Below, piece by piece: positions 1-9,852 of a DNA stretch of 64,000 nt. The notes below the pieces were generated by a model. The model saw only the letters and a program-made list of their open reading frames with translations, ran no database searches and was not told where the DNA came from. The DNA is taken from the NCBI GenBank assembly GCA_900467185.1, contig UBPA01000020.1, positions 186,001 through 250,000 of the forward strand, in the 5' to 3' direction. The translations under genes and the position numbers were made by a program. Source of the stretch: Hyphomicrobiales bacterium (GTDB lineage: Bacteria > Pseudomonadota > Alphaproteobacteria > Rhizobiales > Rhizobiaceae). Numbering within the stretch: the first letter of the stretch is position 1; the number at the start of each line of letters is the position of its first letter.

Positions 1-967
1 CCGAGGCGGACAGCGTCTTCGAAAAGCTGCCGATATGAATGACCCGATCGAGCCCGTCGAAGGCGGCGAGCCGCGGTGCCGGGCTGCGCTCGAAATCGGC
101 GAAGATGTCGTCTTCGATGATGACGACATTGCCCTGCTCGGCAATTTTCAGAACCCGATGCGCCGTGACGGGCGACAGGATCGCACCTGTCGGATTGTGA
201 ATGGCGGAATTGGTGATGTAGAGCCGGGGTCGATGATCCGCGACCGCCGTCGCGAAGGCATCGATGTCCGGGCCGGTCGGCGTGTAGGGAACGCCGACGA
301 TCTTTGCGCGATGCGCACGCAACAGCGCGTGGAAATTGAAGTAGCAGGGATCGTCCACGAGCACGGTATCCCCGGGCTCCAGCAGCAGGCGGCAGAGGAG
401 GTCGATCGCCTGCGTGCCGGATTCCGAGAGGAGGATCTGGTCTGGAGAGACGTCGATGCCGCGTTCGCCCATACGCCGGCCGATGAGCTGACGCAGGGGC
501 GCGAGACCGAGGGGAGAGCCGTATTCCGAAAGGACAGGGCTTTTGGCACGCGACAAGGTGCGCAGCGCGCGCCGCACCCCGGCCTCCGGTAGCCAGCTCG
601 GCGGCAGCCAGCCACATCCGGGTTTTGCATCCTGCGCGTCTGCCTCCAGCGACTGACGGGATACCCAGAAGGGATCGATGGCCCGATCCCGCTTCGGCCC
701 TGAATCGGCAACTGAAAAGGGGATCGCGGTCGCGCCCGCATGCTGCGCGACATAGAAGCCCGAGCCCGGTCGCGACTGGATCGTCCCGTCCCCGACCAGT
801 CGCTCATAGGCCTCCACGACGGTCGATGTTGAGACCCTCAGCGCCGCCGCAAGCTTACGGATCGACGGCAACTTCGCGCCCGGCAGCAGCGCACGGCTGG
901 CAATGCGCAGGCGGATCGTCTCCATCACCATCGTCGTGCGGCTCGGCAAACGCGCGATCGGCTCCAT
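1..967 (-). CDS. MocR-family (GntR/aminotransferase) transcriptional regulator, partial
   Basis: The N-terminal 70 or so residues form a GntR winged helix (STSTVVEAYERL recognition segment). The rest is a fold-type I aminotransferase domain, and the SFSKTLS motif with the expected PLP-binding lysine lies almost at the window edge. The C-terminus (roughly 130 residues) is outside the window. ATG at 967 is preceded by AGGAG with good spacing. It is divergent from an EamA exporter, and MocR regulators commonly control a divergent neighbour. The effector and target are not known; regulation of the exporter is inferred from orientation and from the shared palindrome at 989-1006. Confidence 0.9.
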   Translation of the reverse strand, partial: MEPIARLPSRTTMVMETIRLRIASRALLPGAKLPSIRKLAAALRVSTSTVVEAYERLVGDGTIQSRPGSGFYVAQHAGATAIPFSVADSGPKRDRAIDPFWVSRQSLEADAQDAKPGCGWLPPSWLPEAGVRRALRTLSRAKSPVLSEYGSPLGLAPLRQLIGRRMGERGIDVSPDQILLSESGTQAIDLLCRLLLEPGDTVLVDDPCYFNFHALLRAHRAKIVGVPYTPTGPDIDAFATAVADHRPRLYITNSAIHNPTGAILSPVTAHRVLKIAEQGNVVIIEDDIFADFERSPAPRLAAFDGLDRVIHIGSFSKTLSAS

Positions 968-988
968 CTGTAAGGCTCCTTGACCATA

Positions 989-1006
989 ACAGTTTTGACA
1001 AACTGT
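989..1006. promoter_or_regulatory. Perfect inverted repeat in MocR/EamA divergent promoter
   Basis: ACAGTTT-TGAC-AAACTGT is a perfect 7-bp inverted repeat with a 4-bp spacer. It lies in the 124-bp region shared by the divergent MocR regulator (start 967) and the EamA exporter (start 1092). A TTGACA that could act as a -35 element for the exporter falls inside it (995-1000). Position and symmetry fit an operator for the adjacent regulator. That assignment is inference. Confidence 0.45.
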
Positions 1007-1091
1007 ACGGAACCGTTTCTGGCACCGCCGGGCAGGCCGGTCAATAAGGACCCATCGGCCCAACGAGACGGGCGTGACGAGGGAGTGCGTG

Positions 1092-1955
1092 ATGGATCGA
1101 GGAACGGCCGGCTGGCTGAACGGAATGATCGGCGTGGTGATCTTCAGCGGATCGCTGCCTGCCACGCGGCTTGCCGTGATGCAGTTCGATCCCGTGTTCC
1201 TCACCGTCGCCCGCGCGGCGATTGCGGGTCTGCTGGCCCTTGGCCTCCTTCTGCTGCTGCGCCAGAAATGGCCGGCACCGCGGGAGGTCGCCTCGCTGGT
1301 GATCGTCGCGCTGGGTGTCGTCGTCGGCTTCCCCCTGCTGACCGCGCTGGCGCTGCAGCACGTCACCTCGGCCCATTCAATCGTGTTCATCGGTCTCCTG
1401 CCACTCGCGACCGCCATCTTCGGCGTCATCCGGGGAGGAGAGCGACCGAAGCCCGCGTTCTGGATCTTTTCTCTGCTGGGCAGCGCACTTGTTGCCGGCT
1501 ATGCGCTGGCGCAGGGGCTGAGCGCGTCCCCGCTCGGCGATCTTCTCATGCTTCTGGCGATCATCGTCTGCGGCCTTGGCTATGCGGAAGGCGGAACGCT
1601 GTCGCGAACCCTGGGCGGCTGGCAGGTGATATCCTGGGCGCTCGTTCTCGCGCTGCCGCCCATGCTCTGCCTCGCGCTGTTGACGATGCCGGCGAGTTTT
1701 GCCGGCATCGAGCCACCGGCTCTTCTCGGCCTGGCCTATGTCTCGCTGTTCAGCATGCTGATCGGCTTCATCTTCTGGTATCGCGGGCTCTCGCAAGGCG
1801 GCATCGCCGCCATCGGCCAGCTGCAGCTGTTGCAACCCTTCTTCGCGCTGGCACTGGCGGCAACCCTTCTGCACGAGCCGGTCACGGCCGGCATGCTGGG
1901 CATCACCGTCTGCGTCATCCTGTGCGTCTTCGGCGCCCGCCGCTTCGGGCGCTGA
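1092..1955 (+). CDS. EamA/DMT-family membrane transporter
   Basis: The protein has 287 residues and about ten hydrophobic segments arranged as two EamA repeats, the usual size and layout of drug/metabolite transporters. The second repeat is recognisable from GLAYVSLFSMLIGFIFWYRG and a terminal helix near FFALALAATLLHEP. I chose ATG 1092 over GTG 1074 because AGGGAG sits at proper distance upstream and the extra residues are not hydrophobic. It is divergent from the MocR regulator, and its stop is only 6 bp from the stop of the convergent chemotaxis gene. The substrate (often an amino acid or metabolite) cannot be read from the sequence. Confidence 0.88.
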   Translation: MDRGTAGWLNGMIGVVIFSGSLPATRLAVMQFDPVFLTVARAAIAGLLALGLLLLLRQKWPAPREVASLVIVALGVVVGFPLLTALALQHVTSAHSIVFIGLLPLATAIFGVIRGGERPKPAFWIFSLLGSALVAGYALAQGLSASPLGDLLMLLAIIVCGLGYAEGGTLSRTLGGWQVISWALVLALPPMLCLALLTMPASFAGIEPPALLGLAYVSLFSMLIGFIFWYRGLSQGGIAAIGQLQLLQPFFALALAATLLHEPVTAGMLGITVCVILCVFGARRFGR

Positions 1956-1961
1956 GGCGGC

Positions 1962-3782
1962 TTATGCGGCCCGGTGCCGCGTGGCGGCCGCAGATGCCGC
2001 GACCTGCCGCCCGGGATTGAGCTGGAACCGGTTGACGATCTCCGACAGTGCGGTCGCATCCGAGGCAAGGCTGCTGCTGATAGCTGTGGTCTCCTCGACC
2101 ATGGCCGCGTTCTTCTGGGTCATCTGGTCGATCGCGTTCACCGCCGTGCTGATCTCCAGCAGTCCGACGGATTGCTCTTTAGAGCCCGTTGTGATCGCCT
2201 CCACCTTGGCGTCGATCTCCATCACATATTGCGCGATTTCGGCAAGCGCGCGCCCCGTCTGGTCGACGAGGCGCACACCGTCGGAGACATCGCTCGAGGA
2301 TGTGCGGATCAGCGCATTGATATCCTTGGCAGCGGCAGCCGATCGTTGTGCGAGTTCGCGAACCTCCTGGGCGACGACGGCAAATCCCCGCCCGGCATCC
2401 CCTGCGCGGGCCGCTTCCACCCCGGCATTGAGCGCAAGCAGGTTGGTCTGGAAAGCGATTTCGTCGATGACATGGATGATCTGCCCGATCTGGTTCGACG
2501 AGGCATCGATGCGCTGCATCGCCTCGACCGCATCGCGCACGACCTGACTGGACGATGTCGCGCTGCGGTTGGCCGCGCCGACGAGGCTGCGCGTTTCCGC
2601 TGCCCGGTCGGCCGAAGACTTGACGGTGGCGGTGACCTCGTCGAGAGCCGCGGATGTCTGCTCCAGGGCCGCTGCCTGCTGCTCGGTGCGCTTGGAGAGC
2701 TCGTCTGCCGCCTGATACATTTCGCTGGCATTGCCGGAAAGTTCGGTCGTCTTGCCGAGAACCTGCTCCAGTGTCAGCTGGAAGGTGGCCAGCGACTGAT
2801 TGAAGTCGAGGCGAAGCGGCTCGAAGCGATCGGCAAAGGGTTGGTCGAGCGTGTTGCGGATGTTGCACTCCGCAAGGCGTCCGAGGCCCGCACCCAGCGT
2901 TTCCACGACGGTGCGCAGTTCCTCGGCTTCCCGCTCGCGATGACGCTGCTGTTCGAGGCGCTGGGCTTCCGACAGCGACCGATCCTGTTCGGCCGCCGCC
3001 CGCATCTGCTGGCGCTCGATCGCGCCGGCACGAAAGACGGTCAACGCGCGCGCCATGGCGCCGATCTCGTCCGTACGATGGGCAAAGGGCACCTCCGCGG
3101 CGTAGTTGCCGCCGGAGAGCACGCTCATGGCATCACCGATCTTGACGAGAGGCCTGATGGCCCGCCTGCGGACGAACCACAGGCCCGCAAGGAAGAGAAG
3201 CACCGAGGCGCCGCTGCTGACGGCCCCGATCAGGGTATATTCCGTGCCGGCGAAGTCGGCATTTTCGACGGACGTCGCGAGCGTCGAGGTGGCCAGGGCT
3301 GCAAAAGCCCGCACCTTCGCATCGTGAACGTAAAAGGCATCCATCACCGGCTGCAGGTCCGCAGCGTCACCTCTGGCCTTGGCTTCCTCGAAGACCGTAG
3401 CGACGGACCAGAACGCTTCGCCGCTGGTGACGACCTGTTCGGCGAGACCGGTGTGCAGTCGGGGATCGAGGTCGGATCCCGCCCAGAATGCCTTGCGCGC
3501 ATCGAAATCCAGCCGCAGCGCCTTCATCGTCTCCAGGTTGGCGCCGGCACGCTCGGGATGGACCATGGTTTCGTTGGCCAGCATATAGGCTTGGAGAGCG
3601 TAGAGCGGCGGCGGCAGGATGTCGGCGATCAGGTCCTTGCCATTGGCAATTTCACGATAGACGGGACCGCCGATCTTCAGCTCCTTCAGGGCAACCGTCT
3701 GCAATCCGATGGATGCGACCAGACCGCCCGTGACGACGACACCGAACACCACGAGTAGGCGAGAAATAGTCAGGCTCGGCAT
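1962..3782 (-). CDS. Methyl-accepting chemotaxis protein
   Basis: This is a 606-residue transmembrane chemoreceptor. It has an N-terminal membrane helix (about residues 5-27), a periplasmic helical sensor region of about 160 residues, a second membrane helix near 190-210, a HAMP segment, and a long cytoplasmic coiled coil. The conserved signalling tip EIAFQTNLLALNAGVEAA is present, followed by the GRGFAVVAQEVRELAQRS segment. No C-terminal NWETF-type CheR-docking pentapeptide is seen. ATG 3782 follows GGAGGT closely; an in-frame TTG at 3794 would overlap that Shine-Dalgarno site. The ligand is unknown. No chemotaxis genes are adjacent, so it looks like a dispersed receptor gene. Confidence 0.93.
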   Translation of the reverse strand: MPSLTISRLLVVFGVVVTGGLVASIGLQTVALKELKIGGPVYREIANGKDLIADILPPPLYALQAYMLANETMVHPERAGANLETMKALRLDFDARKAFWAGSDLDPRLHTGLAEQVVTSGEAFWSVATVFEEAKARGDAADLQPVMDAFYVHDAKVRAFAALATSTLATSVENADFAGTEYTLIGAVSSGASVLLFLAGLWFVRRRAIRPLVKIGDAMSVLSGGNYAAEVPFAHRTDEIGAMARALTVFRAGAIERQQMRAAAEQDRSLSEAQRLEQQRHREREAEELRTVVETLGAGLGRLAECNIRNTLDQPFADRFEPLRLDFNQSLATFQLTLEQVLGKTTELSGNASEMYQAADELSKRTEQQAAALEQTSAALDEVTATVKSSADRAAETRSLVGAANRSATSSSQVVRDAVEAMQRIDASSNQIGQIIHVIDEIAFQTNLLALNAGVEAARAGDAGRGFAVVAQEVRELAQRSAAAAKDINALIRTSSSDVSDGVRLVDQTGRALAEIAQYVMEIDAKVEAITTGSKEQSVGLLEISTAVNAIDQMTQKNAAMVEETTAISSSLASDATALSEIVNRFQLNPGRQVAASAAATRHRAA

Positions 3783-3991
3783 GTGACCTCCCAAGGTCGC
3801 GCATGCGCGTGCGCCATCCGCCGCTCTTCATGCTCGCCGACATTGATGCGCCGCGCCCGCTAAGACTTGGTAAATTGCTGCTGAAAAAAGCACCATTTTT
3901 AGGGTGAGAGCGCATTTTTGCGGCAGATCACGATAGATCCGCGTCTGGGCGGATTGTGATACGGCGGAGAGATGCGCGGCAACGGAGGCGC

Positions 3992-4327
3992 TTACCCGTC
4001 CAATCCGGCATACCAGTCGGCGTAGGGCGTGTTCTTGGCGAAATAGCGATTGTAGTCCGGCGCGCCGTCCGTCCACCACACGGGGCCCCGCTCGCCCAGC
4101 GCGATCTTCGCCATATCCACCTGCGCTCGCGCGTCCTCTTTTGCATAAGGGTCGTTGCCGGCATCCCGGACCGCGCGGCGCGCCGACATCAGTTCGGCCA
4201 CCAGCGACGCCCGCACGTCTTCTGCAAGGGCCGGATTGCTCATCCTCCACAGGCGACCCCGAACGACGAAGTAACGTCCGTCCGGCGTGTGGGGATAGGT
4301 CTCGGTCAATGTCCGCTCTGTCGTCAT
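3992..4327 (-). CDS. Small conserved hypothetical protein (111 aa)
   Basis: The product is 111 residues and soluble, with no signal peptide or membrane segment. It begins with a short beta-rich stretch (GRYFVVRGRLWRMSNPAL), continues as a charged helix rich in Arg, Ala and Asp, and ends with an aromatic segment (WWTDGAPDYNRYFAKNTPYADWYAGL). This architecture resembles small uncharacterised proteins common in Rhizobiales. I do not recognise a function. It stands alone on the minus strand between nrdJ and the chemoreceptor gene, with about 210 bp of non-coding DNA on its 3' side. Confidence 0.75.
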   Translation of the reverse strand: MTTERTLTETYPHTPDGRYFVVRGRLWRMSNPALAEDVRASLVAELMSARRAVRDAGNDPYAKEDARAQVDMAKIALGERGPVWWTDGAPDYNRYFAKNTPYADWYAGLDG

Positions 4328-4448
4328 GCCCTACGAAACGCGGATCGAGGAGAGCATGTTCCCGCGGCAAGGTTTCCGGTCAGCGAAGCGATACAAATGG
4401 AAGGACCCGCCGATGTCGCCATCAGAGGGTCCGTCCTTTTGCCTTCTG

Positions 4449-4478
4449 GAGCAGAGCGGTCGGTTCAGACCGCTGCTC
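4449..4478 (-). terminator. Hairpin just after nrdJ stop
   Basis: GAGCAG-CGGTC pairs with GACCG-CT-CTGCTC across a short loop, with a 2-nt bulge, starting 3 bp beyond the nrdJ stop codon. No T-tract follows on the minus strand. It may be a weak terminator or an mRNA 3'-end stabiliser. A second repeat (GGACCC/GGGTCC, about 4405-4435) lies further downstream. Confidence 0.4.
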
Positions 4479-4481
4479 GCA

Positions 4482-7400
4482 TCAGCTGCAGCCGCTGGTC
4501 GCGCCGCAGGTGTCGCACTTCTCGCAGGTGCCGTTGCGGACCATCGTGAAGTTCTGGCATTCCGAGCACATGTTGCCCGTATAGCCCTGGGCGATCGAGC
4601 GCATGCGACGTTCGGCTTCGAGCTTCTTGGCATCCGCCTTCGCAGCGGCAGCCTCGGCGGCGGCCTTGTCGGAGAAGAGCGCGGTGACGTCGCGTGGCGG
4701 CTCGGCCACCTCGGTCGTGATCTCCTCGACGATTTCGGCGATCCGCTCCTCGTAGTCGCGCTTGAAGGCGACGACTTCCGAGGTGGAGATCGACGTTGCC
4801 GGCTCCAGCTTGCGGGCGGCGGAGCCTGCGAACGGGGTGACCGTGCCGCCGGCGGACGCGCCGCGGGCAGGGGTCGTCGTTGCCGATCCCTTGGGCTCGC
4901 CGGACGCGCGGTCGATACCGGCGCCGGTCGTCGTGCCGGAGACGAGCGTCGGCTTGTGGCCGCGGGTCCAGCCGGTGGAGAGCAGGTTGGTCTTACCTTC
5001 CTGAATACCCTTGCCAAGGGCCGTGTTGCCGAAGTCGGACGTGTCGACATGCGCGAGGTCGTGACGGCCGAGATAAGAAACGGCGAGTTCGCGGAACACG
5101 TAGTCGAGGATCGACGTGGCGTTCTTGATCGCGTCGTTGCCCTGCACCATGCCAGCCGGCTCGAACTTCGTGAAGGTGAAGGCCTCCACGAACTCTTCCA
5201 GCGGCACGCCGTACTGCAGACCCAGCGAGATGGAGATGGCGAAATTGTTCATCATCGCACGGAAGGCGGCACCTTCCTTGTGCATGTCGATGAAGATCTC
5301 GCCGATCCGGCCATCGCCGAATTCGCCGGTGCGCAGGTAGACCTTGTGTCCGCCGACGATCGCCTTCTGGGTATAGCCCTGGCGGCGGTTCGGCAGCTTT
5401 TCGCGCTCACGGGTGATCCGCTCGATCACGCGCTCGACGATCTTTTCCGTCACGGTCACGGCCTGTGCGGCCACCGGCTGCTGGATCAGCGTCTCCAGAG
5501 CGTCATCGTCATCCTCGTCCTCGATCAGCGAGGCGTTGAGCGGCTGCGAGAGCTTGGAGCCGTCGCGATAGAGGGCGTTGGCCTTCAGCGCGAGCTTCCA
5601 GGACAGCATATAGGCGTTCTTGCAGTCCTCGACGGTCGCCTCGTTCGGCATGTTGATCGTCTTGGAGATGGCGCCGGAGATGAACGGCTGCGCCGCCGCC
5701 ATCATGCGGATGTGGCTATCGACCGAGAGATAACGCTTGCCGATCTTGCCGCAGGGGTTGGCGCAGTCGAACACCGGCAGGTGCTCGGCCTTCAGGAACG
5801 GCGCGCCTTCCAGCGTCATCGCGCCGCAGACATGCACGTTGGCCGCTTCGATCTCCTTGCGGGAGAAGCCGATGTGCTCCAGCAGGTTGAAGCTCATATC
5901 GGCAAGCTGCTCGTCGCTGACACCCAGCGTGTCCTTCAGGAAGTCGACGCCGAGCGTCCACTGGTTGAAGACGAACTTGATGTCGAAGGCGGCCTTCGTC
6001 GCGCCGTTGATGGCCTCGATCTTGTCGTCCGTGAAGCCCTTGGCCCGCAGCGAGCCGGGGTTGACGGCGGGTGCCTGGTGGATGTTGCCGTGACCCACGG
6101 CATAGGCCTCGATCTCGGCGATCTGGCTTTCCGAGTAGCCGAGCGTGCGCAGGGCCTCGGGAACGGCACGGTTGATGATCTTGAAGTAGCCGCCGCCGGC
6201 GAGCTTCTTGAACTTCACCAGTGCGAAATCGGGCTCGATGCCGGTCGTGTCGCAATCCATCACGAGACCGATCGTGCCGGTCGGTGCGATGACGGACACC
6301 TGAGCATTGCGGTAGCCATGCTGCTCGCCGAGCGACAGCGCCTTTTCCCAGGCGGCAACGGCATGGGTGATCAGCGTCTGGTCCGGGCACTCGGAGTGGA
6401 CGAGTGGCACGGGTGCGACCGACAGGCCTTCATAGCCGTTCGCCTCGCCGCGGGCGGCGCGCGCATGGTTGCGGATGACGCGCAGCATGTTGTCGCGGTT
6501 CGGCTTGAAGCCGGGGAAGGGCCCGAGCTTGGCGGCGATCTCGGCCGAGGTCGCATAGGAGACACCGGTCATGACGGCGGTCAGGGCGCCGGCGATCGCG
6601 CGGCCTTCCTTGCTGTCATAGGGAATGCCGGACGACATCAGGAGGCCGCCGATATTGGCATAGCCGAGCCCGAGCGTGCGGTATTCGTAGGAACGCTCGG
6701 CGATTTCCTTCGACGGGAACTGCGCCATCATCACCGAGATTTCGAGCACGACCGTCCAGAGGCGAACGGCATGTTCGTAGTCGGCGATGTCGATGTTCTT
6801 GGTGGTCTGGTCCTTGAACTGCAGCAGGTTCAGCGAAGCGAGGTTGCAGGCTGTATCGTCCAGGAACATGTATTCCGAGCACGGGTTGGACGCGCGGATG
6901 GAGCCGGCGGCCGGGCAGGTGTGCCAGTCGTTCATGGTCGTGTTGAAGTGCAGGCCCGGATCGGCCGAGGCCCACGCGGCGTAGGAGATGCTTTCCCACA
7001 GATCGCGCGCCTTCAGCGTCTTCATCACGCGGCCGTCCTTGCGGGCGGTCAGGTTCCAGTCCCCGTCGGCCTCGACAGCCCGCAGGAAGTCGTCGCGCAG
7101 CGAAACGGAGTTGTTGGAGTTCTGGCCGGAGACCGTGAGATAGGCTTCCGAATCCCAGTCCGTGTCATAGGTCTTGAAGTCGATATCCTTGTAGCCCTGG
7201 CGGGCGAACTGGATGACGCGCTGGATGTAGTTTTCCGGAACCTGGTCCTTCTTGGCAGCCTTGATTTCGCGCTTCAGCGCCGGGTTCTCGTTCGGATCGT
7301 AGCAGGCGCCGTCGGGACCTTCGCAGTTGACGCAGGCCTTCATGATCGCCTTGAGGTGCTGGGCGACGATCTTGGAGCCGGTCACGAGCGCCGCGACCTT

Positions 7401-8306
7401 CTGCTCCTCCTTCACCTTCCAGTTGATGTAGTCCTCGATATCGGGATGGTCGATATCGACCACCACCATCTTGGCAGCGCGGCGCGTGGTGCCGCCCGAC
7501 TTGATGGCGCCGGCGGCGCGGTCACCGATCTTGAGGAAGCTCATCAGGCCGGAGGACTTGCCGCCGCCCGAAAGCTTCTCGCCTTCGCCGCGCAGATAGG
7601 AGAAATTCGAGCCGGTGCCGGAGCCGTACTTGAAGAGGCGCGCTTCGCGCACCCACAGATCCATGATGCCGCCCTCGTTGACGAGATCGTCACCGACCGA
7701 CTGGATGAAGCAGGCATGCGGCTGCGGATGCTCGTAGGACGACTTCGACTTGACGAGCTTGCCGGTGAAGGGATCGACATAGAAATGGCCCTGGCCGGGA
7801 CCGTCGATGCCATAGGCCCAATGCAGGCCCGTGTTGAACCACTGCGGCGAGTTCGGCGCCACGCGCTGCGTCGCCAGCATGTAGGCCAGCTCGTCGCGGA
7901 AGGCGAGGGCGTCTTCCTCGGAGGCGAAGTAGTTGCCCTTCCAGCCCCAATAGGTCCAGGTGCCGGCAAGACGATCGAAGACCTGGCGCGCATCGGTTTC
8001 CGAGCCGTAGTGCTCGTCCTTCGGGAGATCCTTCAGCGCCGCCTCGTCGGCGACCGAACGCCACAGCCACGAGGGAACCGAATTCTCTTCGACCTTCTTG
8101 AGGCGCGCGGGAACGCCGGCCTTGCGGAAATACTTCTGGGCCAGAATGTCGGCGGCGACCTGGCTGAACTGGGCAGGCACGTCGATATCGGCAAGCCGGA
8201 AAACGATGGAACCGTCCGGGTTCTTGATCTCGCTGACCGCCTTGCGGAACGCGATGTCTGCATAGGCCGATTGGCCCGCCTTGGTAAAGCGACGTTCGAT
8301 CTGCAT
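4482..8306 (-). CDS. nrdJ: Vitamin B12-dependent (class II) ribonucleotide reductase
   Basis: The product has 1274 residues and reduces ribonucleotides to deoxyribonucleotides using adenosylcobalamin to generate the thiyl radical. Visible signatures are the N-terminal barrel region with [15 protein letters not shown], the [20 protein letters not shown] active-site segment, the [20 protein letters not shown] loop, and a Cys-rich C-terminus ([15 protein letters not shown], final CS). The length matches the long alphaproteobacterial NrdJ form. Of the candidate starts, ATG 8306 fits best; the upstream TTG is less likely. Regulation is probably by NrdR: paired NrdR-like boxes lie 113-160 bp upstream. 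It is probably the essential dNTP source in this organism. Confidence 0.97.
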   Translation of the reverse strand: MQIERRFTKAGQSAYADIAFRKAVSEIKNPDGSIVFRLADIDVPAQFSQVAADILAQKYFRKAGVPARLKKVEENSVPSWLWRSVADEAALKDLPKDEHYGSETDARQVFDRLAGTWTYWGWKGNYFASEEDALAFRDELAYMLATQRVAPNSPQWFNTGLHWAYGIDGPGQGHFYVDPFTGKLVKSKSSYEHPQPHACFIQSVGDDLVNEGGIMDLWVREARLFKYGSGTGSNFSYLRGEGEKLSGGGKSSGLMSFLKIGDRAAGAIKSGGTTRRAAKMVVVDIDHPDIEDYINWKVKEEQKVAALVTGSKIVAQHLKAIMKACVNCEGPDGACYDPNENPALKREIKAAKKDQVPENYIQRVIQFARQGYKDIDFKTYDTDWDSEAYLTVSGQNSNNSVSLRDDFLRAVEADGDWNLTARKDGRVMKTLKARDLWESISYAAWASADPGLHFNTTMNDWHTCPAAGSIRASNPCSEYMFLDDTACNLASLNLLQFKDQTTKNIDIADYEHAVRLWTVVLEISVMMAQFPSKEIAERSYEYRTLGLGYANIGGLLMSSGIPYDSKEGRAIAGALTAVMTGVSYATSAEIAAKLGPFPGFKPNRDNMLRVIRNHARAARGEANGYEGLSVAPVPLVHSECPDQTLITHAVAAWEKALSLGEQHGYRNAQVSVIAPTGTIGLVMDCDTTGIEPDFALVKFKKLAGGGYFKIINRAVPEALRTLGYSESQIAEIEAYAVGHGNIHQAPAVNPGSLRAKGFTDDKIEAINGATKAAFDIKFVFNQWTLGVDFLKDTLGVSDEQLADMSFNLLEHIGFSRKEIEAANVHVCGAMTLEGAPFLKAEHLPVFDCANPCGKIGKRYLSVDSHIRMMAAAQPFISGAISKTINMPNEATVEDCKNAYMLSWKLALKANALYRDGSKLSQPLNASLIEDEDDDDALETLIQQPVAAQAVTVTEKIVERVIERITREREKLPNRRQGYTQKAIVGGHKVYLRTGEFGDGRIGEIFIDMHKEGAAFRAMMNNFAISISLGLQYGVPLEEFVEAFTFTKFEPAGMVQGNDAIKNATSILDYVFRELAVSYLGRHDLAHVDTSDFGNTALGKGIQEGKTNLLSTGWTRGHKPTLVSGTTTGAGIDRASGEPKGSATTTPARGASAGGTVTPFAGSAARKLEPATSISTSEVVAFKRDYEERIAEIVEEITTEVAEPPRDVTALFSDKAAAEAAAAKADAKKLEAERRMRSIAQGYTGNMCSECQNFTMVRNGTCEKCDTCGATSGCS

Positions 8307-8418
8307 CTGTCCCAATCCTTATTCTGTCCGTTGCGTGCGCGTCTTAGGCACGCAAAAGGTCCTTCCGAGCCGCAACATTGACAGTCGGTGGAGCGTTTCG
8401 ATGGATGCCAATCATGGA

Positions 8419-8466
8419 ATCCGATATATGGTGTTCTTTAGGCTGTAAGTCTACCAGATGTAGACG
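8419..8466 (-). promoter_or_regulatory. Tandem NrdR-like boxes upstream of nrdJ
   Basis: Box 1 (8419-8434, atcCgAtATaTgGtgt) and box 2 (8451-8466, ctaCcAgATgTaGacg) both keep the C-N-A-N-AT-N-T-N-G core of the published NrdR consensus acaCwAtATaTwGtgt. Their starts are exactly 32 bp apart, about three helical turns, as is typical for NrdR pairs. They sit 113-160 bp upstream of the nrdJ start. The match was made by eye and box 2 is divergent in its flanks. Confidence 0.55.
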
Positions 8467-8956
8467 AAATGGTCGACCTGTTTGCTGGTCCGGTATGCGT
8501 GATTTTCGTCTGACAGATCATTTTCTCAACACGCGTTCCCGCCGTGAAGGCAGGATCTCCAACAAGTTCAGGATGATGGCGCGGTCCGGGGCAAGCCGCC
8601 GCCTGGGCCGTCGTCTGGCCTCATGCCAGTCTTGAAAATGATTAACCGCGAGTCCGGTGGCATCGTCAAGGGCTTGCGTCTGGCCGTCCACTGCCGACTA
8701 TATCTTGTGGATATAGAAAGAATTTGAGGGATGTAAGGAAATCAGTCACTTGTGGTCGGCACTTACCGAAAGGGCCATTCGTTCCGTTAAAACTTGTGGA
8801 CAAAAACTTGGTGAAATCGGCCGTCGTGCCTGCCGGGTGTCATAAAAGTCACGCATGGCCGGGAACGGCCTTGACGAGCGAACGGCGCGTCGAGGGAGTG
8901 CACCGCCCCCACGCGCCGCTGATCCGAACAGCTGAAAGCCTTTCCGCCGCGTCGAT
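8467..8956. other. Intergenic stretch without a supported gene
   Basis: No open reading frame here has credible codon use or a ribosome-binding site; the plus-strand candidates run antisense into gpt or begin without a signal. It contains a perfect 7-bp inverted repeat CTATATC-ttgtg-GATATAG (8698-8716) and three copies of CTTGTGG at 8704, 8749 and 8793. A short GGCCG/CGGCC hairpin lies at 8858-8871. Possible contents are a small RNA or regulatory sites for the flanking genes, but nothing is proven. Confidence 0.5.
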
Positions 8957-9454
8957 CTATCCGCGCGATCCCTTGGCGATCGGTTCCTGATAGGAAAAGC
9001 CCATATCCCACGGAAAATAGATCCAAGTATCCTGACTGACCTCGGTCACGAAGGTATCGACCTGGGGCCGGCCCTTCGGCTTGGCATAGACGGCGGCGAA
9101 ATGCGCCTTCGGCAGCATGGCCCGTACGATGGCCGCGGTCTTGCCGGTATCAGTGAGATCGTCGACGATCAGCACGCGCTCGCCGCCATCGGCACGGATC
9201 TCCTCGGAGATCGCCTTGATGACCTCCATCTGCCCCTGCGAGGAATAGTCGTGATAAGAGGCGACGCAGACCGTCTCGATCATGCGGATGTTCAGTTCCC
9301 GCGAAATGATCGCCGCCGGCACCAGCCCGCCGCGGGTGATGCAGACGATCGCCTTCCACTCGACCCCCTGGTCCGCCAGCCGCCAGGCAAGCGCACGCGC
9401 GTCACGGTGGAACTGGTCCCAGGAAACGGGAAAGGCTTTTTCAGGAAGGGACAT
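8957..9454 (-). CDS. gpt: Xanthine phosphoribosyltransferase
   Basis: This 165-residue type I phosphoribosyltransferase salvages xanthine/guanine by transferring it to PRPP. The PRPP-binding loop is clear ([15 protein letters not shown]), with an upstream [17 protein letters not shown] strand-loop and a C-terminal hood segment ([15 protein letters not shown]) typical of Gpt. ATG 9454 follows AAGGGA. The length agrees with the family (about 155-165 aa). It lies downstream of a tRNA-Leu gene on the same strand, and a CinA-like gene with which it often clusters in rhizobia lies about 4 kb away. Confidence 0.93.
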   Translation of the reverse strand: MSLPEKAFPVSWDQFHRDARALAWRLADQGVEWKAIVCITRGGLVPAAIISRELNIRMIETVCVASYHDYSSQGQMEVIKAISEEIRADGGERVLIVDDLTDTGKTAAIVRAMLPKAHFAAVYAKPKGRPQVDTFVTEVSQDTWIYFPWDMGFSYQEPIAKGSRG

Positions 9455-9557
9455 GGCGGGCTCCAAGCGTATCTGGGCGTGTCTGATGCAAAGAGCGGTT
9501 TTGCGGCAAAGCCCGACCATTTTCAAGAAGGGGATGACGTTCACCCACGTCAAAGAC

Positions 9558-9642
9558 TGGTGCGGACGACGGGGGTCGAACCCGTACGAGTCTCCTCGAG
9601 AGATTTTAAGTCTCTTGCGTCTACCAATTTCGCCACGTCCGC
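9558..9642 (-). tRNA. tRNA-Leu (anticodon TAA)
   Basis: Read on the minus strand, a complete cloverleaf is visible. The acceptor stem is GCGGACG/CGTCCGC. The D-arm contains TGGTAGAC. The anticodon stem AGAGA/TCTCT encloses the loop CTTAAAA, giving anticodon TAA. There is a class II variable arm, and the T-loop is TTCGACC. The discriminator base is A and CCA is encoded. Total length is 85 nt including CCA. Confidence 0.96.
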
Positions 9643-9811
9643 AATGGCTACAGTCTTTCGGACACCGCGATGCGTTCGTCAAGCCGCAGCACGCGGCGAT
9701 TAACCCTTCCGATAAAGCTTAACGACAGCTTCACGTTGCAGGGATGCAGCCGGTGGGCGATAGAAAAAAGGTCGATCCCGCATATCGACCATTTCATGAC
9801 CCAGACCTTTA

Positions 9812-9836
9812 GCCTCTCTCCGTCATGGAGAGAGGC
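9812..9836 (-). terminator. Strong hairpin downstream of DUF2188 gene
   Basis: GCCTCTCTCC-gtcat-GGAGAGAGGC is a perfect 10-bp stem with a 5-nt loop, 16 bp after the stop of the minus-strand DUF2188 gene. There is no long T-tract, so it is scored as terminator-like rather than certain. Confidence 0.5.
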
Positions 9837-9852
9837 ATCATCTCATTCAACT

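Noticed and set aside
1974-3758. 594-residue plus-strand frame opposite the chemoreceptor
   Set aside because: Antisense shadow; no ribosome-binding site and no domain; the minus-strand MCP is well supported.
4326-8381. 1351-residue plus-strand frame across nrdJ
   Set aside because: Antisense shadow of a high-GC gene: low-complexity Arg/Gly/Ala/Val composition, no family match, while the minus strand is unmistakable NrdJ.
8307-8500. Adenosylcobalamin riboswitch upstream of nrdJ
   Set aside because: A B12-box-like sequence was sought and not found in the leader; the NrdR-like boxes explain the regulation better.
8724-8990. 88-residue plus-strand frame between nrdJ and gpt
   Set aside because: Overlaps the 3' end of gpt antisense, no ribosome-binding site, and no recognisable domain.
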